Notes under the pieces: generated by a model | The model's input: only the letters and a program-made list of their open reading frames with translations | Databases searched by the model: none | Told to the model about the DNA's origin: nothing | Shown here: piece after piece, positions 36,316-44,352 of the stretch | How the letters are laid out: each line of letters starts with the position of its first letter | Numbering within the stretch: the first letter of the stretch is position 1 | Position numbers and translations under genes: made by a program | Source: Cytophagales bacterium Alg240-R148 | Lineage (GTDB): Bacteria > Bacteroidota > Bacteroidia > Cytophagales > Cyclobacteriaceae | Assembly (NCBI GenBank): GCA_900537185.1 | Contig: LS999828.1 | Location: forward strand, 436,706 to 500,705 | Direction: 5' to 3' | DNA length: 64,000 bases

Positions 36316-37428
36316 ATGATGATGTCCAAAGAACACCACATACTCATAGGTTCTGTACTAAAACCAGTCAACGACACACGCATGTACGAAAAAATGGCCC
36401 TTTCGTTGATCGGCCAACACCAAGTTCGTGTATCTATTGTTGGATTTGACACAAAACAAAGACCTATTTCAGAAAAAATAAAGTTTTATGGACTTTTTAA
36501 TTTTTCCAGGTTAAGTTTTCAACGATTATTTGCCCCTTTTATATTTTTTATTTGCTTGTTGCAATTGAGACCCCAAACACTCATAGTATGTACCCATGAG
36601 CTGTTGTTGCCTGGAGTTTTGTATAAGCTGATAACGGGTACCCAATTGGTATACGACATCCAAGAACACTACCAAGACAATATTTTATATTTATCTACTT
36701 ACCCCAAAACCATTCGGATTGCCCTTTCTACCTGGATTACATGGAAAGAAAGGGTAGCATCTATATTTTTAAACAAAGTGGTTTTTGCTGAAAAGTGTTA
36801 CCAACCTACAAAGCCCCATTTTAGCAAACTAAAATATTTTATAGCAGAAAACTTATCAGATACATGCAGCGATGGTCCAAAAAAAAGGCCAGGATCTGTA
36901 TCTAAATTATTGTTCACTGGTACGCTTTCCAAACAAACAGGAATTGTAGAAGCTGTAGAAATCGCAGAACAGCTCTACGCTATAAACTCGAATACTACTC
37001 TAACCTTTGTAGGTTATGCCGCAACAAATAGAGATCGAGCATATTTGTATAACAAAGCCAAATTGTTTCCTTTTGTTCGTTTGGTCGGCATATCGGAATT
37101 GGTACCACATAGCACCATTGTTGCCCACATAAAAGAGGCCCACCTGGGCTTGGTTTGTTATCCTGTTAATCCTGCTAATAAAAATAAATACCCAACAAAA
37201 ATCTATGAATACCTGGCGCACCAACTCCCATTTTTACACAGCAACAACCCAATTTGGAATCAATTGAGCACTACTACCAGGTTGGGAGAACCTTATCAAC
37301 AGAAAACAGTTCTGACCAATATAAAGACCATTCAAGAAAAATCAAAGGGTACCCTACAGTACCTTCCGCTTGTATATTCCTGGAGTTCCATTGAAACCCA
37401 ATTTTGCAAGTTCCTATTAAACGATTGA
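36316..37428 (+). CDS. Glycosyltransferase, probable GT4 fold
   Basis: A 370-residue cytoplasmic or membrane-associated protein. The N-terminal half is a Rossmann-like domain with a hydrophobic stretch (SFQRLFAPFIFFICLLQL) and VYDIQEHYQDN. The C-terminal domain begins KLLFTGTLSKQTGIVEAVEIAEQL and has the donor-binding region ending PTKIYEYLAHQLPFLHSN, the normal layout of GT4/GT-B enzymes, although the classical EX7E motif is degenerate. Acceptor and sugar are unknown. Three Met codons stand at the start (MMMSKEHH), so the exact start is uncertain by two codons. There are 66 bases between it and the metal-uptake regulator gene. Confidence 0.78.
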   Translation: MMMSKEHHILIGSVLKPVNDTRMYEKMALSLIGQHQVRVSIVGFDTKQRPISEKIKFYGLFNFSRLSFQRLFAPFIFFICLLQLRPQTLIVCTHELLLPGVLYKLITGTQLVYDIQEHYQDNILYLSTYPKTIRIALSTWITWKERVASIFLNKVVFAEKCYQPTKPHFSKLKYFIAENLSDTCSDGPKKRPGSVSKLLFTGTLSKQTGIVEAVEIAEQLYAINSNTTLTFVGYAATNRDRAYLYNKAKLFPFVRLVGISELVPHSTIVAHIKEAHLGLVCYPVNPANKNKYPTKIYEYLAHQLPFLHSNNPIWNQLSTTTRLGEPYQQKTVLTNIKTIQEKSKGTLQYLPLVYSWSSIETQFCKFLLND

Positions 37429-37446
37429 AATAAATGACTAAAATAT

Positions 37447-37466
37447 TTTTTAGGTTAATCTAAAAA
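37447..37466. promoter_or_regulatory. Candidate DtxR-type operator of the metal-uptake operon
   Basis: An inverted repeat with perfect seven-base arms TTTTTAG (37447-37453) and CTAAAAA (37460-37466) around GTTAAT. The core TTAGGTTA equals the first half of the classical DtxR/IdeR box (TTAGGTTAGSCTAACCTAA). It lies just before a gene for a DtxR-family regulator and in the spacer of the candidate promoter, so binding would block RNA polymerase. Confidence 0.65.
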
Positions 37467-37476
37467 TGTATTTTTG
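37447..37476 (+). promoter_or_regulatory. Candidate promoter of the metal-uptake operon
   Basis: TATTTTTG (37469-37476) matches the TAnnTTTG consensus and lies 18 bases before the regulator ATG. The -33 region falls in the T-run at 37446-37451, which lacks the usual G. The operator palindrome fills the spacer between the two elements. Confidence 0.55.
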
Positions 37477-37494
37477 ATTTTCAATAATTTCAAT

Positions 37495-38148
37495 ATGTTA
37501 AGTTTTACCGAGGAAAATTACTTAAAGGCCATTTATCACATCTCCGAATCCGGAGCGAATGATGTAAGCACCAACGCTTTGGCAGAAGAAATGAAAACCA
37601 AGGCGGCGTCAGTAACGGACATGCTTAAGAAATTAAGTCAAAAAGACTTGGTCGAATACAAAAAATACAAAGGTGTAAAAATTTCAAAACTTGGTGAAGC
37701 GGTGGCCCTTCAAGTAATTAGAAAACACAGATTATGGGAAGTGTTTTTAGTAGAAAGACTACAATTTAATTGGGACGAAGTACACGATATTGCCGAACAA
37801 TTAGAACATATTAAATCGCCTCTATTAATAAAAAAATTAGATGCCTATTTGGAACATCCAAAATACGACCCTCATGGAGATCCAATCCCAGACGAAAATG
37901 GTCAATTTGGCCCAATTTCAAGGACCCCGCTAGCGGAGTTACAAACCAACAGCACTGGTAAATTTGTTGCCGTAAAAGATAGTTCTAGTCCATTTTTACA
38001 ATATTTAGACAAAGTTGGACTATACATTGGTGCCACTATATTGGTTTTAGAAATTATTGAATTTGACGGATCGAGAGAAATTGAAGTAGACGGTCAGAAT
38101 AAAATATTTGTATCCCAACAAGTAGCCAACAACTTATTAATTCATTAA
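37495..38148 (+). CDS. DtxR-family metal-dependent transcriptional regulator
   Basis: A 217-residue repressor expected to sense Mn(II) or Fe(II). Domains in order: winged helix-turn-helix (about residues 1-62, MLSFTEENYLKAIYHISESG), a dimerisation and metal-binding domain (about 63-135, with HRLWEVFL and AEQLEHIKS, keeping the H...E-x-x-E-H ligands of the family), and an SH3/FeoA-like domain (about 145-217). The frame opens at 37474, but the ATG at 37495 starts right at the conserved TEENYLKAIY and after the -7 element. It is the first gene of an operon with the lipoprotein, ATPase and two permeases, and a candidate operator precedes it, so autorepression is likely. Confidence 0.9.
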   Translation: MLSFTEENYLKAIYHISESGANDVSTNALAEEMKTKAASVTDMLKKLSQKDLVEYKKYKGVKISKLGEAVALQVIRKHRLWEVFLVERLQFNWDEVHDIAEQLEHIKSPLLIKKLDAYLEHPKYDPHGDPIPDENGQFGPISRTPLAELQTNSTGKFVAVKDSSSPFLQYLDKVGLYIGATILVLEIIEFDGSREIEVDGQNKIFVSQQVANNLLIH

Positions 38149-38150
38149 AC

Positions 38151-39065
38151 ATGCGCATATATATAATTTTATTTTTTGTATTAATAACCTCCATCAGTTG
38201 CAACCAACAACCAAATAAAGCTGCAGAAGAGGGTCTTTATATTGTTACCACTACCGGCATGCTGGGGGATGCTGTTCAAAACATAACTAGAGAGCATGCC
38301 CGTGTTGTTTCTATCATGGGGCCAGGGGTAGATCCACATCTTTATAAAGCTTCACAAGGAGATTTGGACAAATTACTCCATGCCGATATGGTGGTATACA
38401 ATGGCTTGTTTTTAGAAGGTAAAATGGAATCTGTCCTTAAAAAGCTTGGTCGCCAAAAAACTGTTTATGCTGCTGGAGAATCGATCCCAGTAAACAAAAG
38501 GCGGGCGAGTGTTGTCTATAAAAACGCATATGATCCGCACATATGGTTTGACATTGAACTTTGGTCTTTAGCAATTCGGGGCATTTCGGAAGCCATCATT
38601 CAGAAGGACCCCGCCCATCGATCGGACTACGAAAAAAACACGGCAGCTTATTTAAAATTATTATCGGAGCTGCACATAGAAGTAGCGGCTCAGATTAAAG
38701 AAATTCCCCCCAGCCAAAGGGTGTTGGTTACGGCACATGATGCATTTGAATATTTTGGAGCAGCTTATGGGATGGAGGTAAAAGGATTGCAGGGCATTTC
38801 TACTTCCACAGAAGCCGGGTTAAAAGACATATCGGAATTGGTCGATTTTATTGTGAAAGAACAAACGAAAGCCGTTTTCATAGAAACTTCTGTTTCTAAA
38901 AAGGCCATTGAAGCGGTTATTGAAGGATGTCAAGAAAAAGGATCCAATGTAGTTTTGGGCGGCAGCTTGTATTCCGATGCCATGGGCAACAAGGACAGCC
39001 AAGAAGGCAATTACATTGGCATGTTCAAGAGCAATGTCAACACTATAAAAAAAGCCCTACAATAA
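38151..39065 (+). CDS. Metal ABC transporter substrate-binding lipoprotein (Mn/Fe type)
   Basis: A 304-residue cluster A-I binding protein. A short signal peptide ends in a lipobox (LITSISC, Cys at residue 17). Expected ligands are the histidine in GVDPHLYKAS, the histidine in NAYDPHIWFD, a glutamate in GISTSTEAGLKD and the aspartate in GSLYSDAMG. A Glu rather than His at the third position, and no His-rich loop, point to manganese or iron (MntC/PsaA-like) rather than zinc, in line with the DtxR-type regulator next door. It starts two bases after the regulator stop, and its stop overlaps the ATPase start (TAATG). Confidence 0.92.
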   Translation: MRIYIILFFVLITSISCNQQPNKAAEEGLYIVTTTGMLGDAVQNITREHARVVSIMGPGVDPHLYKASQGDLDKLLHADMVVYNGLFLEGKMESVLKKLGRQKTVYAAGESIPVNKRRASVVYKNAYDPHIWFDIELWSLAIRGISEAIIQKDPAHRSDYEKNTAAYLKLLSELHIEVAAQIKEIPPSQRVLVTAHDAFEYFGAAYGMEVKGLQGISTSTEAGLKDISELVDFIVKEQTKAVFIETSVSKKAIEAVIEGCQEKGSNVVLGGSLYSDAMGNKDSQEGNYIGMFKSNVNTIKKALQ

Positions 39066-39856
39066 TGGTAGAAAAACAACCAACTCCTTTGATCGAAATA
39101 CATGACCTCACAGTTGCCTATGATAAGAAACCTGTTTTATGGGACGTCGATTTCACCCTACCCGAGGGTAAGTTGATAGGGATTGTGGGGCCCAATGGCG
39201 CAGGGAAATCCACGCTAATTAAAGCCATCATGGGTTTGATACCGATGCAAAGCGGGTATGTCAAATTGTTTGGCCAAGGATTAGATAAAGTTAGAGACAA
39301 AATAAGTTATGTTCCGCAGCGAGAATCGGTGGACTGGGATTTTCCAACTTCTGTTTTAGACGTAGTACTAATGGGCAGGTACCACAAACTTGGTCTTTTT
39401 AAAAGACCTCGAAAGGCCGATAAAGAAATTGCGATGGACAGCCTTAGAAAAGTTGGAATGGAAGCCTTTTCAAAAAGACAAATATCAAAACTTTCTGGTG
39501 GCCAACAACAGCGTGTTTTTCTAGCGCGCGCTCTGGCCCAACAAGCCGAATTGTATTTCATGGACGAGCCTTTTGCGGGGGTAGATGCGGCAACGGAAAA
39601 AGCTATTGTGGCGCTGCTAAAAGATATGGTTTCCAAAAACAAAACAGTAATCGTGGTGCACCATGACCTGCAATCTGTTAGAAAGTATTTCGATTGGTTG
39701 TTGATGCTCAACACAAGATTGGTTGCCAATGGGCCCGTGGACCAAGTATTCACTAATGAATTTTTGGAAGAAACCTACGGTGGTAAACTGACACTTCTTT
39801 CGGAAGTAACGGAATTAATGAAAAAAGAAGAACTTCCTAACAGAGAGAAAAAATGA
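39065..39856 (+). CDS. Metal ABC transporter ATP-binding protein
   Basis: A 263-residue ABC ATPase for the Mn/Fe importer. Walker A GPNGAGKST, Q-loop YVPQRESVDWDFPTSVLDVV (the DWDFP phrase is typical of manganese and zinc importers), signature LSGGQQQRVFLARALAQQ, Walker B LYFMDEPFAGVD and the switch histidine in VVHHDLQSV are all present. The open frame extends upstream to 38927, but that part is a shadow of the lipoprotein gene; the ATG at 39065 overlaps the previous stop by one base. The stop overlaps the next start (ATGA). Confidence 0.94.
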   Translation: MVEKQPTPLIEIHDLTVAYDKKPVLWDVDFTLPEGKLIGIVGPNGAGKSTLIKAIMGLIPMQSGYVKLFGQGLDKVRDKISYVPQRESVDWDFPTSVLDVVLMGRYHKLGLFKRPRKADKEIAMDSLRKVGMEAFSKRQISKLSGGQQQRVFLARALAQQAELYFMDEPFAGVDAATEKAIVALLKDMVSKNKTVIVVHHDLQSVRKYFDWLLMLNTRLVANGPVDQVFTNEFLEETYGGKLTLLSEVTELMKKEELPNREKK

Positions 39857-41142
39857 ACGATTTCATCTATTTCTTCTCCTTACAAGATCCTAACATTAGG
39901 TATGTAGTAATAGGGGTAATCCTGTTAACTGCTTCTAGTTCAATTGTAGGAACGTTCGCATTTCTAAGAAAAAAATCTTTGGTAGGAGATGCAGTGGCCC
40001 ATTCTGTTCTGCCAGGGGTATGTTTGGCCTTTATAATAAGTGGCACAAAAAACCCGTTGTGGTTAATTATTGGCGCCTTTCTAACTGGCTGGCTATCGCT
40101 TGTATTAATAGATTATATTACCAAAAATTCAAAAATTAAAGAAGATGCTGCCATCGGCTTAAACCTGAGTGTATTTTTTGGATTCGGAATGCTTTTGCTT
40201 ACTTATATCCAACATGCGGGAAATGCTTCTCAAAGCGGCCTGGATCACTTTTTATTTGGAAAAGCCGCCGCTTTGGTAGGAGATGATTTACTTGTTTTTG
40301 GAGCCGTAGCGATTTTGCTTTTGGGTTTGACCATATTGTTTTTTAAAGAATTTACTCTAATAAGTTTTGACATTCACTTTGCCCAAACCATAGGGGTTCC
40401 AATTAAATTTCTACAATTGGTAATGACCACATTGACGGTGTTGGCCGTTGTGATTGGCATCCAAGCCGTGGGTGTTGTACTAATGGCTGCCATTTTAATA
40501 ACTCCCGCTGCCGCCGCCCGTTTTTGGACTGAAAACATTAAAGTAATGATGGTTTTGGGAAGTGTATTTGGGGCAATTTCGGGCATGGCTGGTGCCTATA
40601 TTTCTTATCTAGCGCCTGCCATGCCAACTGGCCCATGGATAGTGGTTTCTATTTCTAGCATTGCCCTATTCTCTTTTTTCTTTTCTCCATCCAGAGGCAT
40701 CCTAAGTAGGCTTTTAAAACAAATGAAAATTAAAAAAAGAATGTCAGAGGAGAATATTTTAAAGGCTTTGTACCACATGGGTGAAAAAGACAAAGATTTC
40801 TACAAACAGCGCTCGGTTGCTTCCATTCTTGAAAAAAGAGGGTTCCAAATCCCCGAATTGAAACAAGGGTTGAGAAGGTTAAAAAGACAAGGGTTTTGTT
40901 CTTCTGAGCACAGCCTTTGGAAACTAACACCGGAAGGAAAGAACAAAGGACAACGCACGGTTAAATTGCATCGATTGTGGGAAGTTTATCTTACCAAATA
41001 TGTAAAAATTGCCGCTGACCATGTACACGAAGACGCTGAAACTATAGAACATTTTTTAACACCTGAATTAGAACAGAGGTTAGAAAAACTCTTGGATTAC
41101 CCAACAACAGACCCACACCAATCTACCATACCGTACGCTTAA
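39853..41142 (+). CDS. Metal ABC transporter permease fused to a DtxR-like regulatory domain
   Basis: A 429-residue fusion. Residues 1 to about 285 are an ABC-3 family permease with about eight to nine helices, including KKSLVGDAVAHSVLPGVCLAF and the GVVLMAAILITPAAAARF region. From Met297 the protein continues with a winged-helix domain (MSEENILKALYHMGEKDKD to KLTPEGKNKGQ) and a DtxR dimerisation/metal-binding domain (HRLWEVYLTKYV, AETIEHFLTPELEQRLEKLL, DPHQSTIP), which closely parallels the stand-alone repressor two genes upstream. The metal ligands H...E-x-x-E-H are kept; the SH3-like third domain is missing. The domain probably lies in the cytoplasm and may sense the imported metal. The start overlaps the ATPase stop. 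Confidence 0.9.
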   Translation: MNDFIYFFSLQDPNIRYVVIGVILLTASSSIVGTFAFLRKKSLVGDAVAHSVLPGVCLAFIISGTKNPLWLIIGAFLTGWLSLVLIDYITKNSKIKEDAAIGLNLSVFFGFGMLLLTYIQHAGNASQSGLDHFLFGKAAALVGDDLLVFGAVAILLLGLTILFFKEFTLISFDIHFAQTIGVPIKFLQLVMTTLTVLAVVIGIQAVGVVLMAAILITPAAAARFWTENIKVMMVLGSVFGAISGMAGAYISYLAPAMPTGPWIVVSISSIALFSFFFSPSRGILSRLLKQMKIKKRMSEENILKALYHMGEKDKDFYKQRSVASILEKRGFQIPELKQGLRRLKRQGFCSSEHSLWKLTPEGKNKGQRTVKLHRLWEVYLTKYVKIAADHVHEDAETIEHFLTPELEQRLEKLLDYPTTDPHQSTIPYA

Positions 41143-41143
41143 T

Positions 41144-41995
41144 ATGAATGATTTTTGGATAATTTTAGCTGGTTCTTTGGTGGCGATTCCTTGTGGATTA
41201 CTAGGATGTTACCTTATACTCAGAAAAATGTCTATGGTAAGCGATGCCATATCCCATTCGGTTTTACCCGGAATTGTCATAGCATTTCTTATATCAGGCT
41301 CAAGGGATTCTCTGGTAATGTTAATTGGCGCAGGGCTTTTAGGCCTTATTACTACCTTCATAATTGAATTTTTACATCAAAAGGGCAGGTTACAAGCCGA
41401 TGCTTCCATTGGCGTAACTTTTACTTGGCTGTTTGCTATCGGGGTCATACTCCTATCTTATTTCGCTGGAGATGTAGATTTGGATCAAGACTGTGTTTTA
41501 AATGGAGAAATAGCTTTGCTTCCTTTGGACCTATGGTATACGGAAGGTGGCACCAATATGGGGCCAAAAACTATTTATGTTTCAGGTGGCATTACACTTT
41601 TGGTTGTTTTGGTAATTTATTTCAATTACAAAGAACTTTTAGTTACAACGTTTGATTCGGGTTATGCAGCCTCCATTGGAATATCCATTGCACTGTGGCA
41701 CTATGTAATTATGGGACTTGTTTCCTTAACCACTGTAGCATCCTTTGAGTCCGTTGGTGCTATTTTGGTTGTAGCTTTTATCATCGCGCCGCCCGCTACA
41801 GCATACCTATTAACTGAAAAATTCAAAACCATGCTCTTGCTTACTTGTGCATTGGGCATACTTATTTCAATATCGGGATATTATGTAGCTGTTTGGCTGG
41901 ATGGGTCTATTGCAGGGGCAATGAGTTCTATGAGTGGCGTCTTTTTTGCAATGGCATTCGCCCGGTACCGCTGGACTAAGAAGAGGATTACTTAA
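41144..41995 (+). CDS. Metal ABC transporter permease, second subunit
   Basis: A 283-residue ABC-3 family membrane protein with about eight helices. The motif LRKMSMVSDAISHSVLPGIVIAFL near the N-terminus and SVGAILVVAFIIAPPATAYLL in the second half match the partner permease, but there is no C-terminal regulatory extension. Together the two permeases form the heterodimeric channel of the Mn/Fe importer. It starts two bases after the fused permease gene. It ends the operon; its stop overlaps by four bases the convergent gene at 41992. Confidence 0.93.
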   Translation: MNDFWIILAGSLVAIPCGLLGCYLILRKMSMVSDAISHSVLPGIVIAFLISGSRDSLVMLIGAGLLGLITTFIIEFLHQKGRLQADASIGVTFTWLFAIGVILLSYFAGDVDLDQDCVLNGEIALLPLDLWYTEGGTNMGPKTIYVSGGITLLVVLVIYFNYKELLVTTFDSGYAASIGISIALWHYVIMGLVSLTTVASFESVGAILVVAFIIAPPATAYLLTEKFKTMLLLTCALGILISISGYYVAVWLDGSIAGAMSSMSGVFFAMAFARYRWTKKRIT

Positions 41996-42459
41996 GCCAG
42001 AACTTCGGCTATTTTCTCAAACTGAACTGGTACTTTTTTTCCAGAAAAGTAAAACAAGTACCCACTTAATTTAAAACCAAACTCTTCAGTTGTTGAATAC
42101 AAAGTCATAATCATTCTACCAATTTTCTCTTGATTTTCATCGTAGACATCCAAATAGACCATGTTGTCTGTATCCAATTCACCTGTTAAATAGTAGACTC
42201 CTTTTTGACCAATTACAAGGCAAGACCCTTCTATAGCGTCTTCATTGGCTTCAAAATTTAGTTGTGCGGATACTTTTCCGATAGAACCTTTGTAATATAG
42301 TACGTTACTTAAGTCTGTCCCCGGGTTTGGAATTCCCGAAAAAGAACATAAAAATATACACATACTCAATATGACAAATTTCGCCTTCAAATTGTTAAGT
42401 TTAGGTTTAATATTATCAAAAAAACGAATAGACTTCATATAATACAAAAATTTTAACAT
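41992..42459 (-). CDS. Hypothetical secreted protein
   Basis: A protein of 155 residues from the first ATG, or 148 from the ATG at 42438. A hydrophobic segment (about residues 27-42, KFVILSMCIFLCSFSG) acts as signal peptide or anchor after a basic stretch. The mature part is a small beta-rich domain: YYKGSIGKVSAQLNFEANED, GSCLVIGQKGVYYLTGELD and FKLSGYLFYFSGKKVPVQFEK. It resembles small Bacteroidota periplasmic proteins with repeated G-Y-Y-L strands, but I cannot name a family. It is divergent from the sigma factor gene. Confidence 0.7.
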   Translation of the reverse strand: MLKFLYYMKSIRFFDNIKPKLNNLKAKFVILSMCIFLCSFSGIPNPGTDLSNVLYYKGSIGKVSAQLNFEANEDAIEGSCLVIGQKGVYYLTGELDTDNMVYLDVYDENQEKIGRMIMTLYSTTEEFGFKLSGYLFYFSGKKVPVQFEKIAEVLA

Positions 42460-42505
42460 TTAAATTGTAATAAAGTAAGTTCTTTGCTACTAATAAAATA
42501 AAACT

Positions 42506-43003
42506 TTGAATCCAAAACAGGCACATTTTCTTGAGCTAACTGAAAACAATCAAGGCATTATTCACAAGATTTGCCTGTTTTACACAGATGACACCGATTC
42601 TTATAACGATCTCTACCAAGAAATAATATTACAATCCTGGATTAGTTTTAGTTCATTTAAGGGGAAGTCCAAATACAGCACATGGCTCTATAAAGTTGCC
42701 TTGAACACGGCCATCACCTCCCTTAAAAAGACCAAGAAAGACCGAGAACTCCAAGCGCAATACAAACAGCAGGAAAGTGAACCATCCGCCCAAGAACGCA
42801 TTATAAGAGGCGAACAATTTGAGGACATGCGCATAGCCATATCCAAATTAAACCAATCGGAAAAAGCACTTATTTTTTTATACTTGGAAGAAAAAAGCTA
42901 CAAAGAAATTGCGAACATTTTAGGAATTTCAATTAGTCTAACTGGTGTTAAGTTGAACCGAATAAAGACAAAACTTAAATTATTGATGGAAGATGATAGA
43001 TAA
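42506..43003 (+). CDS. ECF-type RNA polymerase sigma factor
   Basis: A 165-residue sigma-70 family protein with region 2 (DSYNDLYQEIILQSWISFSSFKGKSKYSTWLYKVALNTAI) and region 4 (SEKALIFLYLEEKSYKEIANILGISISLTGVKLNRIKTKLK). The only start in frame is TTG at 42506: there is an in-frame stop twelve bases upstream and no ATG before region 2. It overlaps the following membrane-protein gene by eleven bases, an arrangement often seen for a sigma factor with its anti-sigma or regulatory partner. The signal and target genes are unknown. Confidence 0.88.
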   Translation: MNPKQAHFLELTENNQGIIHKICLFYTDDTDSYNDLYQEIILQSWISFSSFKGKSKYSTWLYKVALNTAITSLKKTKKDRELQAQYKQQESEPSAQERIIRGEQFEDMRIAISKLNQSEKALIFLYLEEKSYKEIANILGISISLTGVKLNRIKTKLKLLMEDDR

Positions 43004-43622
43004 AAAAGCATTCAATTACTGGGATGCACATCAAAAAATGTCTCCCTCCTTGCCCTTAAACAAAGAGAAAATTAAAATTATTTTAGAAGGGCAAATAAAA
43101 AAGCAAAAAAAGCAGATCCGGACTACATTGTTCTTGGATGCGCTTACCGCCGTGCTGATTGGAGGGCTTGTAGTGGTTGCACTGGCTCATTTCGACCAAT
43201 TAAATCTTAAAAACAGTTTGTTTCTTGGTTCATTGTTATTGGTATTAATGGGGCATTCTTGGTTTACAATAAAGAGCATTGAAAGAAAAACCAATACGGA
43301 TGCGAAAAATGCTATTCTGGGTTTGGTTAAAAAATACCAAGTTTATTTCAGTTTTTATAAAGTAATGGTACCATTAACCTGTTCAGCTTTTTTACTTTCC
43401 AACTTCCCGCTGATTGAATCTTTCATCGAAAACAAATACTCCGTTTATGCCACTTTATTGGCGGTAGTTTTTATTATCGCAGTAACCGCTTTGTGTTTTG
43501 GGCTTGCTCTACTAAGCATCAAGTTTATGTTCCAAAAAAATGTTCAAAATTTAAAGTCATTAGAAAAATCATTGGCCACCTTGGAAGAGGATGTATTGCC
43601 TATTGCCCCAGCCACTTCTTAA
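42993..43622 (+). CDS. Four-helix membrane protein, probable partner of the sigma factor
   Basis: A 209-residue protein: a cytoplasmic N-terminal helix rich in Lys (to about residue 42), then four hydrophobic helices (about 45-65, 74-92, 119-135, 148-174), and a short acidic C-terminus. It overlaps the ECF sigma gene by eleven bases. There is no zinc-binding anti-sigma motif, so the idea that it is an anti-sigma factor rests on gene position only. Its 3' end overlaps the convergent LytTR regulator gene by 23 bases. Confidence 0.75.
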   Translation: MIDKKAFNYWDAHQKMSPSLPLNKEKIKIILEGQIKKQKKQIRTTLFLDALTAVLIGGLVVVALAHFDQLNLKNSLFLGSLLLVLMGHSWFTIKSIERKTNTDAKNAILGLVKKYQVYFSFYKVMVPLTCSAFLLSNFPLIESFIENKYSVYATLLAVVFIIAVTALCFGLALLSIKFMFQKNVQNLKSLEKSLATLEEDVLPIAPATS

Positions 43623-44352
43623 AAACTGCAACCCGATCGCGGCTTACAATTACACCACCATCCTCACAATGCATAAGTTTTAATTTTATGCGGCTGTTGG
43701 AGTGCGCGTACATATCTGAAATAGAATCAATAGAACAAATGTATTGCCTGTTTATTCTGAAAAATTGTTCTGTATCCAATTGCTCCATCACCCTATCAAG
43801 GGGTTCTTCATAAACAAAGGATCGGCCTGTTTTAGTCAACAAAAAAGTAGTGCGCTCTTTGCTGTAAAAATAGAGTACATCGTGGATCTCAATGGATTTA
43901 AGTTGTGCACCATATTTAACTAAAAAACGCTTTTTACTTTCAGGTTTCACCACCTGCATCAGTTCCTTTACGAGTGCTTCTGAAACTACTGCCCCTCCTC
44001 TGTTGGCCTTCCATTTTTCTACACCTTTTTCTAGTTCGTCGGCATCCAAAGGTTTTAAGATATAATCCACACTGTTCACTTTAAATGCTTTTAATGCATA
44101 TGCATCGTATGCCGTTGTGAAAATGATCGGACTGCTCACGGTAATCTGCTCAAATATTTCAAAACTTATGCCATCAGAGAGTTGGATGTCCATGAATATT
44201 AAATCCGGTGAGCTGTTTTCTTTTAACCAAGAAACACTGGACCGAACTGACGGGAGTTTGGCGACCACCCTACCTTCTGGTAAACAACGTTGCAAGAGCT
44301 GCTCCAACCGATCAGCTGCCAAGAATTCGTCTTCGATTATCAACAGGTTCAT
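43600..44352 (-). CDS. LytTR-family response regulator
   Basis: A 250-residue two-component regulator. The receiver domain (about 1-120) has the acidic pocket IIEDE, the phosphoacceptor Asp55 in LIFMDIQLSDG, the Thr in PIIFTTAYDAYA and the Lys in YILKPLDADE. The C-terminal LytTR DNA-binding domain (about 145-250) includes KRFLVKYGAQLKSIEIHDVL and FFRINRQYICSIDSI. Its gene begins directly after the stop of the kinase gene. Two direct repeats that fit the LytTR site lie upstream of the first gene of the operon, at 48346-48380. Confidence 0.93.
   Translation of the reverse strand: MNLLIIEDEFLAADRLEQLLQRCLPEGRVVAKLPSVRSSVSWLKENSSPDLIFMDIQLSDGISFEIFEQITVSSPIIFTTAYDAYALKAFKVNSVDYILKPLDADELEKGVEKWKANRGGAVVSEALVKELMQVVKPESKKRFLVKYGAQLKSIEIHDVLYFYSKERTTFLLTKTGRSFVYEEPLDRVMEQLDTEQFFRINRQYICSIDSISDMYAHSNSRIKLKLMHCEDGGVIVSRDRVAVFKKWLGQ

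Noticed and set aside
38927-39064. Upstream extension of the metal ABC ATPase frame by 46 residues
   Set aside because: The extension is an out-of-frame reading of the lipoprotein gene; the ATG at 39065 overlaps the previous stop by one base and starts the conserved domain.
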